From an uncultured Propionibacteriaceae bacterium (lineage in GTDB: Bacteria > Actinomycetota > Actinomycetes > Propionibacteriales > Propionibacteriaceae): a stretch of 16,971 nt of DNA. Both the position numbers and the translations under genes were made by a program. The stretch's first letter is position 1. Every line of letters begins with the position of its first letter. This document shows, one piece after another, positions 1 through 6,903 of the stretch. The notes beneath the pieces were generated by a model. It worked only from the letters and a program-made list of their open reading frames with translations. It made no database searches and was not told where the DNA came from. The stretch lies in contig CALLVV010000015.1 of the NCBI GenBank assembly GCA_938012815.1, positions 1 through 16,971 on the forward strand. The letters are read 5' to 3'.

Positions 1-1159
1 GCTCCTTGTTCTTCTGGAGGATCGACTTCACGCGGGTGGCGACCTCGTAGTGCTCGCGGCCCACGTACTGCGGGGCCAGCAGGCGCGAGGTCGAGGCCAG
101 CGGGTCCACGGCGGGGTAGATGCCGCGCGCGGCCACCTCGCGGGACAGCTCGGTGGTGGCATCCAGGTGGGCGAAGGTCGTGGCCGGGGCCGGGTCGGTG
201 TAGTCGTCGGCGGGCACGTAGATGGCCTGCATCGAGGTGATGGAATGCCCCCTGGTAGAGGTGATCCGTTCCTGGAGCTGTCCCATCTCGTCGGCCAGGT
301 TTGGCTGGTAACCGACGGCCGATGGCATGCGGCCCAGCAGCGTCGAGACCTCAGAACCGGCCTGGGTGAACCGGAAGATGTTGTCGATGAACAGCAGCAC
401 GTCCTGGTTCTGGACGTCACGGAAGTACTCCGCCATGGTCAATGCCGTCAGAGCGACACGGAGCCGGGTCCCCGGGGGTTCGTCCATCTGACCGAACACC
501 AGGGCCGTGTCCTTCAGGACACCGGCCTCCTCCATCTCGTTGATGAGGTCGTTTCCCTCGCGGGTACGCTCCCCCACACCCGCGAACACTGAGGTGCCAC
601 CGAAGTTGTGGGCGATGCGGTAGATCATCTCCTGGATGAGCACGGTTTTGCCCACCCCCGCGCCACCGAACAGGCCGATCTTGCCACCCTTGACATACGG
701 GGTGAGCAGGTCGAGGACCTTGATGCCAGTCTCCAGCATCTCGGTGCGGGGCTCCAGGGCATCGAACTCGGGGGCCGGGCGGTGAATCGGCCAGCGTTCC
801 GTGACATGGATCGACGCGGGATCGACGTTCAGCACATCCCCCGTCACGTTCCAGACATGTCCCTTGGTGATCTCCCCCACGGGAACCGAGATCGGGGCCC
901 CCGTGTCACGGACCTCCGCGCCGCGGCGCATGCCGTCAGTGGGTTTCAGGGCGATGGCCCGGATCAGGTTGTCGCCGACGTGAAGGGCGGTCTCCATCGT
1001 CATGGTCCGTTTTTCACCCAGAACCTCGGTCTCGACGAGCAGGGCGTTGCCGATCTCGGGGATCTGGTCAGCCGCGAACTCGACGTCCACGACCGGGCCG
1101 ATGACCCGGGCGACGCGGCCGATGCCTGCCGCGGTGGTCGAATGTGCAGTGGCAGTCAT
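1..1159 (-). CDS. atpD: ATP synthase F1 subunit beta, N-terminal 386 codons (runs off left edge)
   Basis: This is the catalytic beta subunit of F1Fo ATP synthase, which makes ATP on the cytoplasmic face of the membrane. The first 386 codons are visible; family members are about 480 residues long, so the C-terminal helical domain lies outside the window. The N-terminal beta barrel is followed by the nucleotide-binding domain with the P-loop GGAGVGKT at residues 165-172, the GERTREGNDL segment and the Walker B run DVLLFIDNIFRFTQAGSEVS. The ATG at 1159 is preceded by GAGG with a 6-nt spacer and lies 8 nt after the atpG stop. It is the last visible gene of the atp operon, and atpC should follow. 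Identity is certain; only the truncation at the window edge limits the description. Confidence 0.98.
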   Translation of the reverse strand, partial: MTATAHSTTAAGIGRVARVIGPVVDVEFAADQIPEIGNALLVETEVLGEKRTMTMETALHVGDNLIRAIALKPTDGMRRGAEVRDTGAPISVPVGEITKGHVWNVTGDVLNVDPASIHVTERWPIHRPAPEFDALEPRTEMLETGIKVLDLLTPYVKGGKIGLFGGAGVGKTVLIQEMIYRIAHNFGGTSVFAGVGERTREGNDLINEMEEAGVLKDTALVFGQMDEPPGTRLRVALTALTMAEYFRDVQNQDVLLFIDNIFRFTQAGSEVSTLLGRMPSAVGYQPNLADEMGQLQERITSTRGHSITSMQAIYVPADDYTDPAPATTFAHLDATTELSREVAARGIYPAVDPLASTSRLLAPQYVGREHYEVATRVKSILQKNKE

Positions 1160-1167
1160 GTCTTACC

Positions 1168-2082
1168 TCACTCGTTTCCGGCTGACTCGGCGAGCGCCGC
1201 GGCGCCACCGACGATTTCAGAGATTTCCTGGGTGATCTCCGCCTGACGGGCCTGGTTGGCCTCGCGGGTCAGACGTTCGATCAGCTGCTGGGCGTTGTCC
1301 GTCGCCGATTTCATGGCACGCTGTCTGCTGGCCAGTTCCGAGGCACTCGACTGGAGCAGCATCGAATGGATGCGGTTGGCCACGTACATTGGGAGCACCC
1401 GGTCCAGCACCGCTTCGGGGGTCGGTTCGAAGGCGTAGTGGGGCAGCACGGCATCACCGCTGCTCGCGGGCTCATCCGATTCCTCAACTGCGAGGGGAAG
1501 CAGTCGCAAGGTGATTGCTTCCTGAGTGAGCATCGTCATGAACCGAGTCGCGACGACGTGAAGCTGATCGACGCCCCCGTCCTCGTAGGGACGCAGGAAC
1601 CGCTCAATCAGGACATCAGAGATTTCTTTGGCATGCGAGTACTGCGGTGCGATGGAAAACCCCGTCCAGCTCTGCTCCACCGGGCGATGCCGGAAGTCAT
1701 AGTAGGAGACGCCCTTGTTGCCGGTCACATACACCAAGCACTCCTGCCCCTCCTCCAGCAGCTTCGCCCGCAGCTGTTCCGCCACCCGGATCACGTTCGC
1801 GGAGTAGGCGCCCGCCAAGCCCCGGTCGCCCGTTATGACGAGCACCGCCGACCGGCGTGGCGGCTCAATATCACGCAGCAGCGGATGCTCCAGGACGTGA
1901 GAGTAGGTGGCCAGGGCGGAGACCGCGTGCACCAGGGCATCGGCGTACGGCATGGCGGCGCGAACCGCCTGCTGTGCCTTCACGATGCGGGAGGCCGCGA
2001 TCAGTTCCATGGCGCGGGTGATCTTCTTGGTGGTGGCGACGGAATTGCGTCGCTGCCTGAGTTCCCGCAGGCTGCTGGCCAT
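1168..2082 (-). CDS. atpG: ATP synthase F1 subunit gamma
   Basis: This is the central rotor shaft of F1, coupling c-ring rotation to the catalytic sites. The 304-residue protein has the N-terminal coiled-coil helix starting SSLRELRQRRNSVATTKKIT, the conserved TGDRGLAGAYSAN segment at 84-96 (family pattern SDRGLCGG), and the C-terminal helix from about 255 to 293 with SATDNAQQLI. It is longer than the 287-residue E. coli protein. Part of the excess is an acidic, serine-rich stretch around 200-212 (VEESDEPASSGDA), in a region where actinobacterial gamma subunits tend to be longer. The ATG lies 6 nt after the atpA stop, with GGGG about 10 nt upstream. Confidence 0.97.
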   Translation of the reverse strand: MASSLRELRQRRNSVATTKKITRAMELIAASRIVKAQQAVRAAMPYADALVHAVSALATYSHVLEHPLLRDIEPPRRSAVLVITGDRGLAGAYSANVIRVAEQLRAKLLEEGQECLVYVTGNKGVSYYDFRHRPVEQSWTGFSIAPQYSHAKEISDVLIERFLRPYEDGGVDQLHVVATRFMTMLTQEAITLRLLPLAVEESDEPASSGDAVLPHYAFEPTPEAVLDRVLPMYVANRIHSMLLQSSASELASRQRAMKSATDNAQQLIERLTREANQARQAEITQEISEIVGGAAALAESAGNE

Positions 2083-2088
2083 CGGGCA

Positions 2089-3723
2089 TCAACCCCGCTT
2101 CTTGCGGACGATCGTCTCCTGGGTGATCGCCTCGCCCGGGATCGGGGTGTGCTCCTCCTCGACCAGCAGGGCTCCCTCGAAGGTGCGGAACAGCTGCTTG
2201 AATTCGCCCAAGGCCTGTTCCGTGGCCTCTCTGAGGTCGTCGCCGAACAGCTTGGTCTCCGCGATCGTCTGGAGCACCTGGGTGTTGTGCCGCAGATGCT
2301 CCAGGAACTCCTGCTCGAAACGGAGCACGTCGTTCACGGGGACGTCGTCGAAATGCCCCTGGACCCCGGCCCACACCGAGATGACCTGCTCCTCCACCGG
2401 GTAGGGGGCGTACTGGCCCTGGCGCAACAACTCGACGAGCCGCGCGCCGCGCTCGAGCTGCTGGCGGGACGCGGCGTCCAGGTCGGAGGCGAACATGGCG
2501 AAGGCCTGCATGTCACGGTACTGGGCGAGGTTGATCTTCAAGGATCCGGCCACGGACTTCATCGCCTTGACCTGGGCAGCGCCGCCAACCCGGGAAACCG
2601 AGATGCCGACGTCGATGGCCGGGCGCTGGTTGGCGTTGAACAGGTCCGATTGGAGAAAGATCTGGCCGTCGGTGATGGAAATCACGTTCGTAGGAATGTA
2701 CGCCGAGACGTCGTTGGCCTTGGTCTCGATGATGGGCAGTCCCGTCATCGACCCGCCGCCCAGCCGGTCCGACAGTTTGGCGCAACGCTCCAGCAGGCGC
2801 GAGTGCAGGTAGAAAACGTCACCCGGGTAGGCCTCGCGTCCCGGGGGCCGACGCAGCAGCAGGGACATGGCGCGGTAGGCCTCGGCCTGCTTGGTCAGGT
2901 CGTCGAAGATGATCAGCACGTGCTTTCCCTGGTACATCCAATGCTGGCCGATGGCCGACCCCGCGTAGGGGGCGATGTACTTGTAGCCCGCGGGGTCGGA
3001 GGCCGGGGCGTGCACGATGGTGGTGTACTCCAGCGCCCCGGCCGACTCGAGGGTGCTGCGCACCTCCGCGACTGTGGAGCCCTTCTGACCGATCGCCACG
3101 TAGATGCAGCGGACCTGCTGCTTCGGATCCCCGGTCTCCCAGTTGGATTTCTGGTTGATGATCGTGTCGATCGCGATCGCGGTCTTCCCGGTCTTGCGGT
3201 CGCCGATGATCAGCTGACGCTGTCCCCGGCCGATCGGGGTCATCGCGTCGATGGCCTTGATGCCGGTCTGCAGGGGTTCGCGGACCTCCTGGCGGTCCAT
3301 GACACCGGCCGCCTGGAGTTCCAAGGCGCGCCTGCCCTCGATGTTGCTGATCTCACCGAGCCCGTCGATGGGATTGCCCATCGCGTCGACGACGCGCCCC
3401 AGATAGCCGTCGCCGACGGGAACGGAGAGCACTTCGCCCGTGCCGTGCACGGTGGATCCCTCGTCGATGCCCTCGGAGTCGCCGAGCACGACCACGCCAA
3501 TCTCCCGCTCGTCGAGGTTGAGGGCGATGCCCATGGTGCCGTTCTCGAAACGCAGCAGCTCGTTCGCCATCGCCGAGGGCAGACCCTCGACGCGCGCAAT
3601 GCCGTCGCCGGAGGTCACGACAATGCCGACCTCCGTCATGCTGGCAGCGGCGGGTTGGTAGGACGAGACGAACTCGTCCAGCGCGCTGCGGATCTCGTCG
3701 GGACTGATGGTGAGTTCAGCCAT
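2089..3723 (-). CDS. atpA: ATP synthase F1 subunit alpha
   Basis: This is the non-catalytic, nucleotide-binding alpha subunit of the F1 hexamer. The 544-residue protein has the N-terminal barrel, the P-loop GDRKTGKT at 174-181, a Walker B-like VLIIFDDLTKQAEAYR from 269, and the arginine-finger motif SVSRVGG with Arg378. It exceeds E. coli alpha (513 residues) by a C-terminal tail of about 25-30 residues, acidic first (VEEEHTPIPGE) and then ending KKRG. Mycobacterial alpha subunits also carry such tails, which are linked there to suppression of ATP hydrolysis. The ATG at 3723 has AGGA upstream (AGGACGCA then ATG) and follows the atpH stop by 29 nt. Confidence 0.98.
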   Translation of the reverse strand: MAELTISPDEIRSALDEFVSSYQPAAASMTEVGIVVTSGDGIARVEGLPSAMANELLRFENGTMGIALNLDEREIGVVVLGDSEGIDEGSTVHGTGEVLSVPVGDGYLGRVVDAMGNPIDGLGEISNIEGRRALELQAAGVMDRQEVREPLQTGIKAIDAMTPIGRGQRQLIIGDRKTGKTAIAIDTIINQKSNWETGDPKQQVRCIYVAIGQKGSTVAEVRSTLESAGALEYTTIVHAPASDPAGYKYIAPYAGSAIGQHWMYQGKHVLIIFDDLTKQAEAYRAMSLLLRRPPGREAYPGDVFYLHSRLLERCAKLSDRLGGGSMTGLPIIETKANDVSAYIPTNVISITDGQIFLQSDLFNANQRPAIDVGISVSRVGGAAQVKAMKSVAGSLKINLAQYRDMQAFAMFASDLDAASRQQLERGARLVELLRQGQYAPYPVEEQVISVWAGVQGHFDDVPVNDVLRFEQEFLEHLRHNTQVLQTIAETKLFGDDLREATEQALGEFKQLFRTFEGALLVEEEHTPIPGEAITQETIVRKKRG

Positions 3724-3752
3724 TGCGTCCTACTTTCGCTTATCGCTTGATG

Positions 3753-4544
3753 TCAGTTCAGGAGCCGGCGGGCCTCGTCGAGCCGCCCGGCCACAGTTGA
3801 TTCGAATACGTGCGCCCCGAGATCGACGCTCATGCCGCCGATCACGCTCGCGTCCACCGTGATCTGGAGGAGGACGGGACCGCCAACCTGAGCCTCCAGG
3901 GCCCTGCGAAGCCGTTCGGTGCGCCCCTCATCGAGGGGGCGGGCCACGGTCACCCGCGCTATCCGCTCCCCCGCCAGGTCCGCGGCCAGTGCCAGATAGC
4001 TGGCGAGGGTGAGGGGGACCGTACGGGCACGAGCCGCGGCCGCGCGCGACGCGAGCCGCTTTGTGACGGGAGCCGCCCGGCCCGCCAGCAGCCGGGCGAT
4101 CAGGGTACGCCGATCCGCGAGAGCCCTCCTTCGGTTGCGCAGCGCGTCCGAGAGCTCCGGGGAACCATCGATGACCAGGGCGAACCGGTGCAGCTCCTCC
4201 TGGACGCGTTTCAGTTCCCCACGCTCGTTGGCAACACGCAGCAGGCCGCGCACGCCCTGCCGCTCGATGGCATCGATCATGGTTCGCCCGCTGGGCCAGG
4301 GATGGGTTGCCACCTCGGTCACCACGGAAAGGGTGGCGGCCCCCAGCCTGCCCTCGAAGAGCCTGCGAGCCAGCGCCTGCCGGTCCCCCGCGCTCGCGGA
4401 AGGATCGGACAGCGAACGCCTCAGCGGGGGCTGGCCTTCGAGCAGATCGACAACCGCGAACAACTCCTCGGCCATGGCCTCGTCCACCCGGACGGCGTCC
4501 ACCACAGGGTCGAAGGCGCTGAGGGCGACGTCGCGGGATTTCAT
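3753..4544 (-). CDS. atpH: ATP synthase F1 subunit delta (OSCP-like), long actinobacterial form
   Basis: This peripheral-stalk subunit ties the top of the alpha3beta3 head to subunit b. The protein has 263 residues against about 177 in E. coli, which fits the longer delta of Streptomyces-type actinobacteria. The diagnostic C-terminal segment is present: VDASVIGGMSVDLGAHVFES followed by TVAGRLDEARR, matching the family pattern in which a D-x-S-x-IGG strand leads to a basic final helix. The ATG overlaps the atpF stop in an ATGA junction (4541-4544) and has no clear Shine-Dalgarno sequence, which suggests translational coupling to atpF. Unlike in mycobacteria, delta is not fused to a b-type subunit. 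Confidence 0.95.
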   Translation of the reverse strand: MKSRDVALSAFDPVVDAVRVDEAMAEELFAVVDLLEGQPPLRRSLSDPSASAGDRQALARRLFEGRLGAATLSVVTEVATHPWPSGRTMIDAIERQGVRGLLRVANERGELKRVQEELHRFALVIDGSPELSDALRNRRRALADRRTLIARLLAGRAAPVTKRLASRAAAARARTVPLTLASYLALAADLAGERIARVTVARPLDEGRTERLRRALEAQVGGPVLLQITVDASVIGGMSVDLGAHVFESTVAGRLDEARRLLN

Positions 4545-5092
4545 CGGAGGGTGCCTGCCGTTTCCAGTTCTTGCAGGAAGCGGTCAATGGTCCGGTTGGC
4601 ACGCTCGTCGTCGGTGAGTGCCTCACCGACGATTCGGCCAGCGAGGGTGGTGGCCAGGCCACCAATATCCCCACGAAGCTCGGCCAGGAGCTGCGCACGC
4701 TCGGCCTCCAACTGAGCCCTGCCCGCGGCGAGAATGCGATCCGATTCCTTGCTGGCCCGTTCCCGGGCCTCCGCCAGCATCTGCGCCCCGGTGTTCTTCG
4801 CCTCCTCGCGGATCCTCGCGGCCTCCTCACGTGCGGAGTTGAGTTGGTCATTGTACTCCGATAGCGCAGCCTCCGCTTTTGCCTCGGCCTGCTCGGCCCG
4901 CCGGATTCCGCCCTCGATGCGTTGGTAACGCTCCTCGTACAGCTTTTCGAAGGCAGGGACGACGGCCTTCCACATGACGAGGAACACCAACAGCATCAAG
5001 ATGATGCCGACCACGACCTCGGACAGGTGATGGGGCAGAAGCGGTCCGAGGTCAATCCCGGACTCGAGCAGCACCCCATTCAGGGGGACCAC
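4541..5092 (-). CDS. atpF: ATP synthase Fo subunit b
   Basis: This is the membrane-anchored peripheral-stalk subunit that dimerises and binds delta. From the chosen start it has 183 residues: one transmembrane helix at about 25-43 (VVVGIILMLLVFLVMW), then a long charged, alanine-rich helix running to the C-terminus (EERYQRIEGGIRRAEQAEAK and on), as expected for the coiled-coil stalk. The GTG at 5092 is chosen because GAGGA lies 5 nt upstream of it. An in-frame GTG at 5104 would overlap the atpE stop as GTGA and add four residues (MRID), but it has no Shine-Dalgarno sequence; it remains possible through coupling. Confidence 0.95.
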   Translation of the reverse strand: MVPLNGVLLESGIDLGPLLPHHLSEVVVGIILMLLVFLVMWKAVVPAFEKLYEERYQRIEGGIRRAEQAEAKAEAALSEYNDQLNSAREEAARIREEAKNTGAQMLAEARERASKESDRILAAGRAQLEAERAQLLAELRGDIGGLATTLAGRIVGEALTDDERANRTIDRFLQELETAGTLR

Positions 5093-5100
5093 GTCAATCC

Positions 5101-5325
5101 TCACTTGAGGACGAAGGCCAGGGCGATGGCGATGATGGCGAGCGCCTCGACGACGGCGAAGCCGATGAAGGCCGTGCTCATCATGGCGCCACGTGCCTCG
5201 GGCTGGCGAGCGGTTCCGTTGATGACTGAGGCGAAGATCCAGGCGACGCCCAGAGCCGGCGCGATGGTTGCGATCGCATAGCCGATCATGTTGAGCGAAC
5301 CGTTGATTTCCAGGAGGGTCTGCAT
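5101..5325 (-). CDS. atpE: ATP synthase Fo subunit c, proton-binding rotor ring
   Basis: This 74-residue hairpin protein oligomerises into the proton-driven c-ring. TM1 covers about 11-35, the polar loop ARQPEARG covers 39-46, and TM2 covers about 50-72. The proton-binding carboxylate is Glu60 in GFAVVEALAI. The residue after it is Ala, and I see none of the extra polar ligands of sodium-binding rings, so proton use is inferred. In TM1 the helix-packing motif that is GxGxGxG in most bacteria reads A22-P-A24-L-G26-V-A28, so three of four glycines are alanine. The ATG has AGGA about 6 nt upstream. The gene lies 56 nt after atpB, one of the larger gaps in the operon. Confidence 0.97.
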   Translation of the reverse strand: MQTLLEINGSLNMIGYAIATIAPALGVAWIFASVINGTARQPEARGAMMSTAFIGFAVVEALAIIAIALAFVLK

Positions 5326-5347
5326 GGTTTTCCTTTCGGACGGCTCC

Positions 5348-5363
5348 TCACCGAGATTGGTGA
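5348..5363 (-). other. Short inverted repeat in the atpB-atpE spacer
   Basis: The pentamer TCACC and its complement GGTGA flank a 6-nt loop (plus strand TCACCGAGATTGGTGA) in the middle of the 56-nt atpB-atpE gap, about 20 nt upstream of the atpE ribosome-binding site. Subunit c is needed at much higher copy number than the other subunits, and in E. coli the equivalent spacer boosts c translation. A similar role in RNA processing or stability here is only inference; a 5-bp stem is weak. Confidence 0.3.
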
Positions 5364-5381
5364 CGGAGTCTGATTTTCGAA

Positions 5382-6185
5382 TCAGTGGGCCTCGGAGACT
5401 GAGGTTGACACGTACTGGGCGGTTAGTACAGTGAAAATGTAGGCCTGCAATGCGCCGATGAACAATTCCAGGAACAGAATCGCGAAACTAAAGATCACCG
5501 AAACGGCACCGGAGACGTTGTACATGAGGTTGTTCTGGAAGGTCAGCAGGAAAGAACCTCCGACCACGAACACCAGAACCACCAGGTGCCCGGCGAACAT
5601 GTTTGCGAACAGACGCAGCGCGAGGGTCACGGGCCTGGTAATAAAGGTAGCCAGAAATTCCAGCGGCATTATCAGGGGAAGCAGGTACGCGGGAACTCCT
5701 TCAGGAATGAGAGCGCGCTTCAAGAAACCGGCGCCAAATTTCCTGAACCCGGCCCCAACATAGACGCACCAGGACAGGAAAGCCAGGCCGTAGGCGAAAC
5801 CGACGTTGCTGAAGGTCGGGAGCATGAAAACAAAGGTTTCACCGAACCAGTTGTTGATCAGCAGGAAGGAGAACAGGCCGAGTAGATATGGCAGGAAGCG
5901 CCTGTAGTCGTGGTGGAGGATGTCACGGGCAATGCCGTTGCGGACGAATTCGTAGAGGTACTCGGCAAAGAACTGCCGTTTGGGGGGCAGCACCTTGAGG
6001 CGGCGCGAGGCCAGCCACCAGAGCAGGACCACCAGCAGAGCCGCTATGACGGCCTGCCAGAAGGGTTTGTTCATCCAGGTGGGGGTGCCGGGAATGACGG
6101 GAGTGTCGAAGATGAAGTCGTTGACGCTCGGCGGGGTGTAACCGCCATCGCCACCGCTCTCCAGCGGAAGAAGCCAAGGGTTCAC
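5382..6185 (-). CDS. atpB: ATP synthase Fo subunit a
   Basis: This stator membrane protein forms the proton half-channels against the c-ring. From the GTG at 6185 it has 267 residues with several hydrophobic segments. The essential arginine is Arg191 in LALRLFANMFAGH, and Glu240 and Gln247 lie in the last helix (ELFIGALQAYIFTVL), as in the family. The chosen GTG overlaps the atpZ stop as GTGA (6182-6185) and has GGGAG about 7 nt upstream. The frame stays open to a GTG at 6263, which would add 26 residues lying entirely over atpZ and lacking subunit-a character, so I reject that longer version. Confidence 0.96.
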   Translation of the reverse strand: MNPWLLPLESGGDGGYTPPSVNDFIFDTPVIPGTPTWMNKPFWQAVIAALLVVLLWWLASRRLKVLPPKRQFFAEYLYEFVRNGIARDILHHDYRRFLPYLLGLFSFLLINNWFGETFVFMLPTFSNVGFAYGLAFLSWCVYVGAGFRKFGAGFLKRALIPEGVPAYLLPLIMPLEFLATFITRPVTLALRLFANMFAGHLVVLVFVVGGSFLLTFQNNLMYNVSGAVSVIFSFAILFLELFIGALQAYIFTVLTAQYVSTSVSEAH

Positions 6186-6445
6186 GTGCCGCTCCCATAT
6201 CGCTTGATGATCAGATATGTGCTGCAGGCCAGGCCCAGGATCAGGCCCATTGGCAGCAACCACGATGTCTTCCAGAGATGATCGCCCAGCCAGCCCAGGC
6301 CTCCGTAGAAGAGCAGACCCGCCAGGATGTAACTGAGCACGACCATCCCGTCCTCGGTGCCTCGCTGCTGCGAGGGCTTCTCCTCGGGTTCTGGTCTGGT
6401 GCCCATGTCGGGAGTGAGCCTAGCGGAAAACTCCCCCGCATTCAT
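6182..6445 (-). CDS. atpZ: AtpZ/AtpI-family small membrane protein
   Basis: This 87-residue protein has a charged, proline-rich N-terminus (TRPEPEEKPSQQRG) and two predicted membrane helices at about 34-54 (MVVLSYILAGLLFYGGLGWL) and 62-80, with a short cytoplasmic tail KRYGSGT. That hairpin topology, the LSYILAG and GGLGWLGD pattern, and the position directly before atpB match the AtpZ/AtpI family. Family members have been linked to c-ring assembly and to divalent-cation transport in bacilli; the role here is inferred. The ATG at 6445 is 17 nt after the atpI stop but lacks a well-spaced Shine-Dalgarno sequence. The Met at 6406 is an alternative that would give 74 residues. Confidence 0.8.
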   Translation of the reverse strand: MNAGEFSARLTPDMGTRPEPEEKPSQQRGTEDGMVVLSYILAGLLFYGGLGWLGDHLWKTSWLLPMGLILGLACSTYLIIKRYGSGT

Positions 6446-6462
6446 CCCCAGAACCGCACTTT

Positions 6463-6903
6463 TCAGCTCTGGTCGTGAATGTCGTAAATGGGTACGCGTT
6501 GCCGCGATGCCACCACGACAACGCCTGTTGTCCAGGCGAGTACTGTTGCGATGACCGCGATAGCCAGCCAGTTCCTGTCCGTTGCGGGTCCGAGCCGCGG
6601 ATGACTCGTCACGAACCAGATACCGGCTCCGATCCCCACCACGCGAACCGCATAGCTCGCGAGCACCACTCCGAGGCCCTGGATGGGTTCCAGCTCGCAG
6701 GCCACGACCTCGACGGCCTGCCCCACGGAGCAGAAGATGACCACTGCGGCGAATCCCAGCGCGGCCCCGATGAGCGCCGCCCGGGAACCGGTCGCCAAGG
6801 CCAGTCCGCACGCCGAGATCCCCACCGCCTGTCCGGCCACCAGCCCGCCGATCATCATCTGCCGGGCCCGCCGGGTGGCCCCCGTGACCCGACGTTCAGC
6901 CAT
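6463..6903 (-). CDS. atpI: AtpI-like ATP synthase I protein, four-helix membrane protein
   Basis: This 146-residue protein begins with a basic stretch (AERRVTGATRRARQ) and has four hydrophobic segments at about 18-38, 42-62, 75-99 and 111-132, ending RVPIYDIHDQS. In actinobacteria a weakly conserved four-helix protein of this size sits between wecA and atpB and is assigned to the ATP synthase I group, thought to help c-ring assembly. Assignment rests on position and topology more than on sequence. The ATG at 6903 overlaps the wecA 3' end by 8 nt and has GGGA about 9 nt upstream. An in-frame GTG at 6924 would add seven residues. Confidence 0.7.
   Translation of the reverse strand: MAERRVTGATRRARQMMIGGLVAGQAVGISACGLALATGSRAALIGAALGFAAVVIFCSVGQAVEVVACELEPIQGLGVVLASYAVRVVGIGAGIWFVTSHPRLGPATDRNWLAIAVIATVLAWTTGVVVVASRQRVPIYDIHDQS

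Noticed and set aside
1366..3750. 794-codon open frame on the plus strand opposite atpG and atpA
   Set aside because: It is antisense to two unmistakable genes. High-GC codon bias keeps opposite frames open; the translation is rich in Gly, Arg, His, Val and Asp and shows no recognisable domain.
6186..6263. N-terminal extension of subunit a to the GTG at 6263
   Set aside because: It lies wholly over atpZ, and the added residues are unlike subunit a. The GTG at 6185 has a Shine-Dalgarno sequence and a GTGA overlap.
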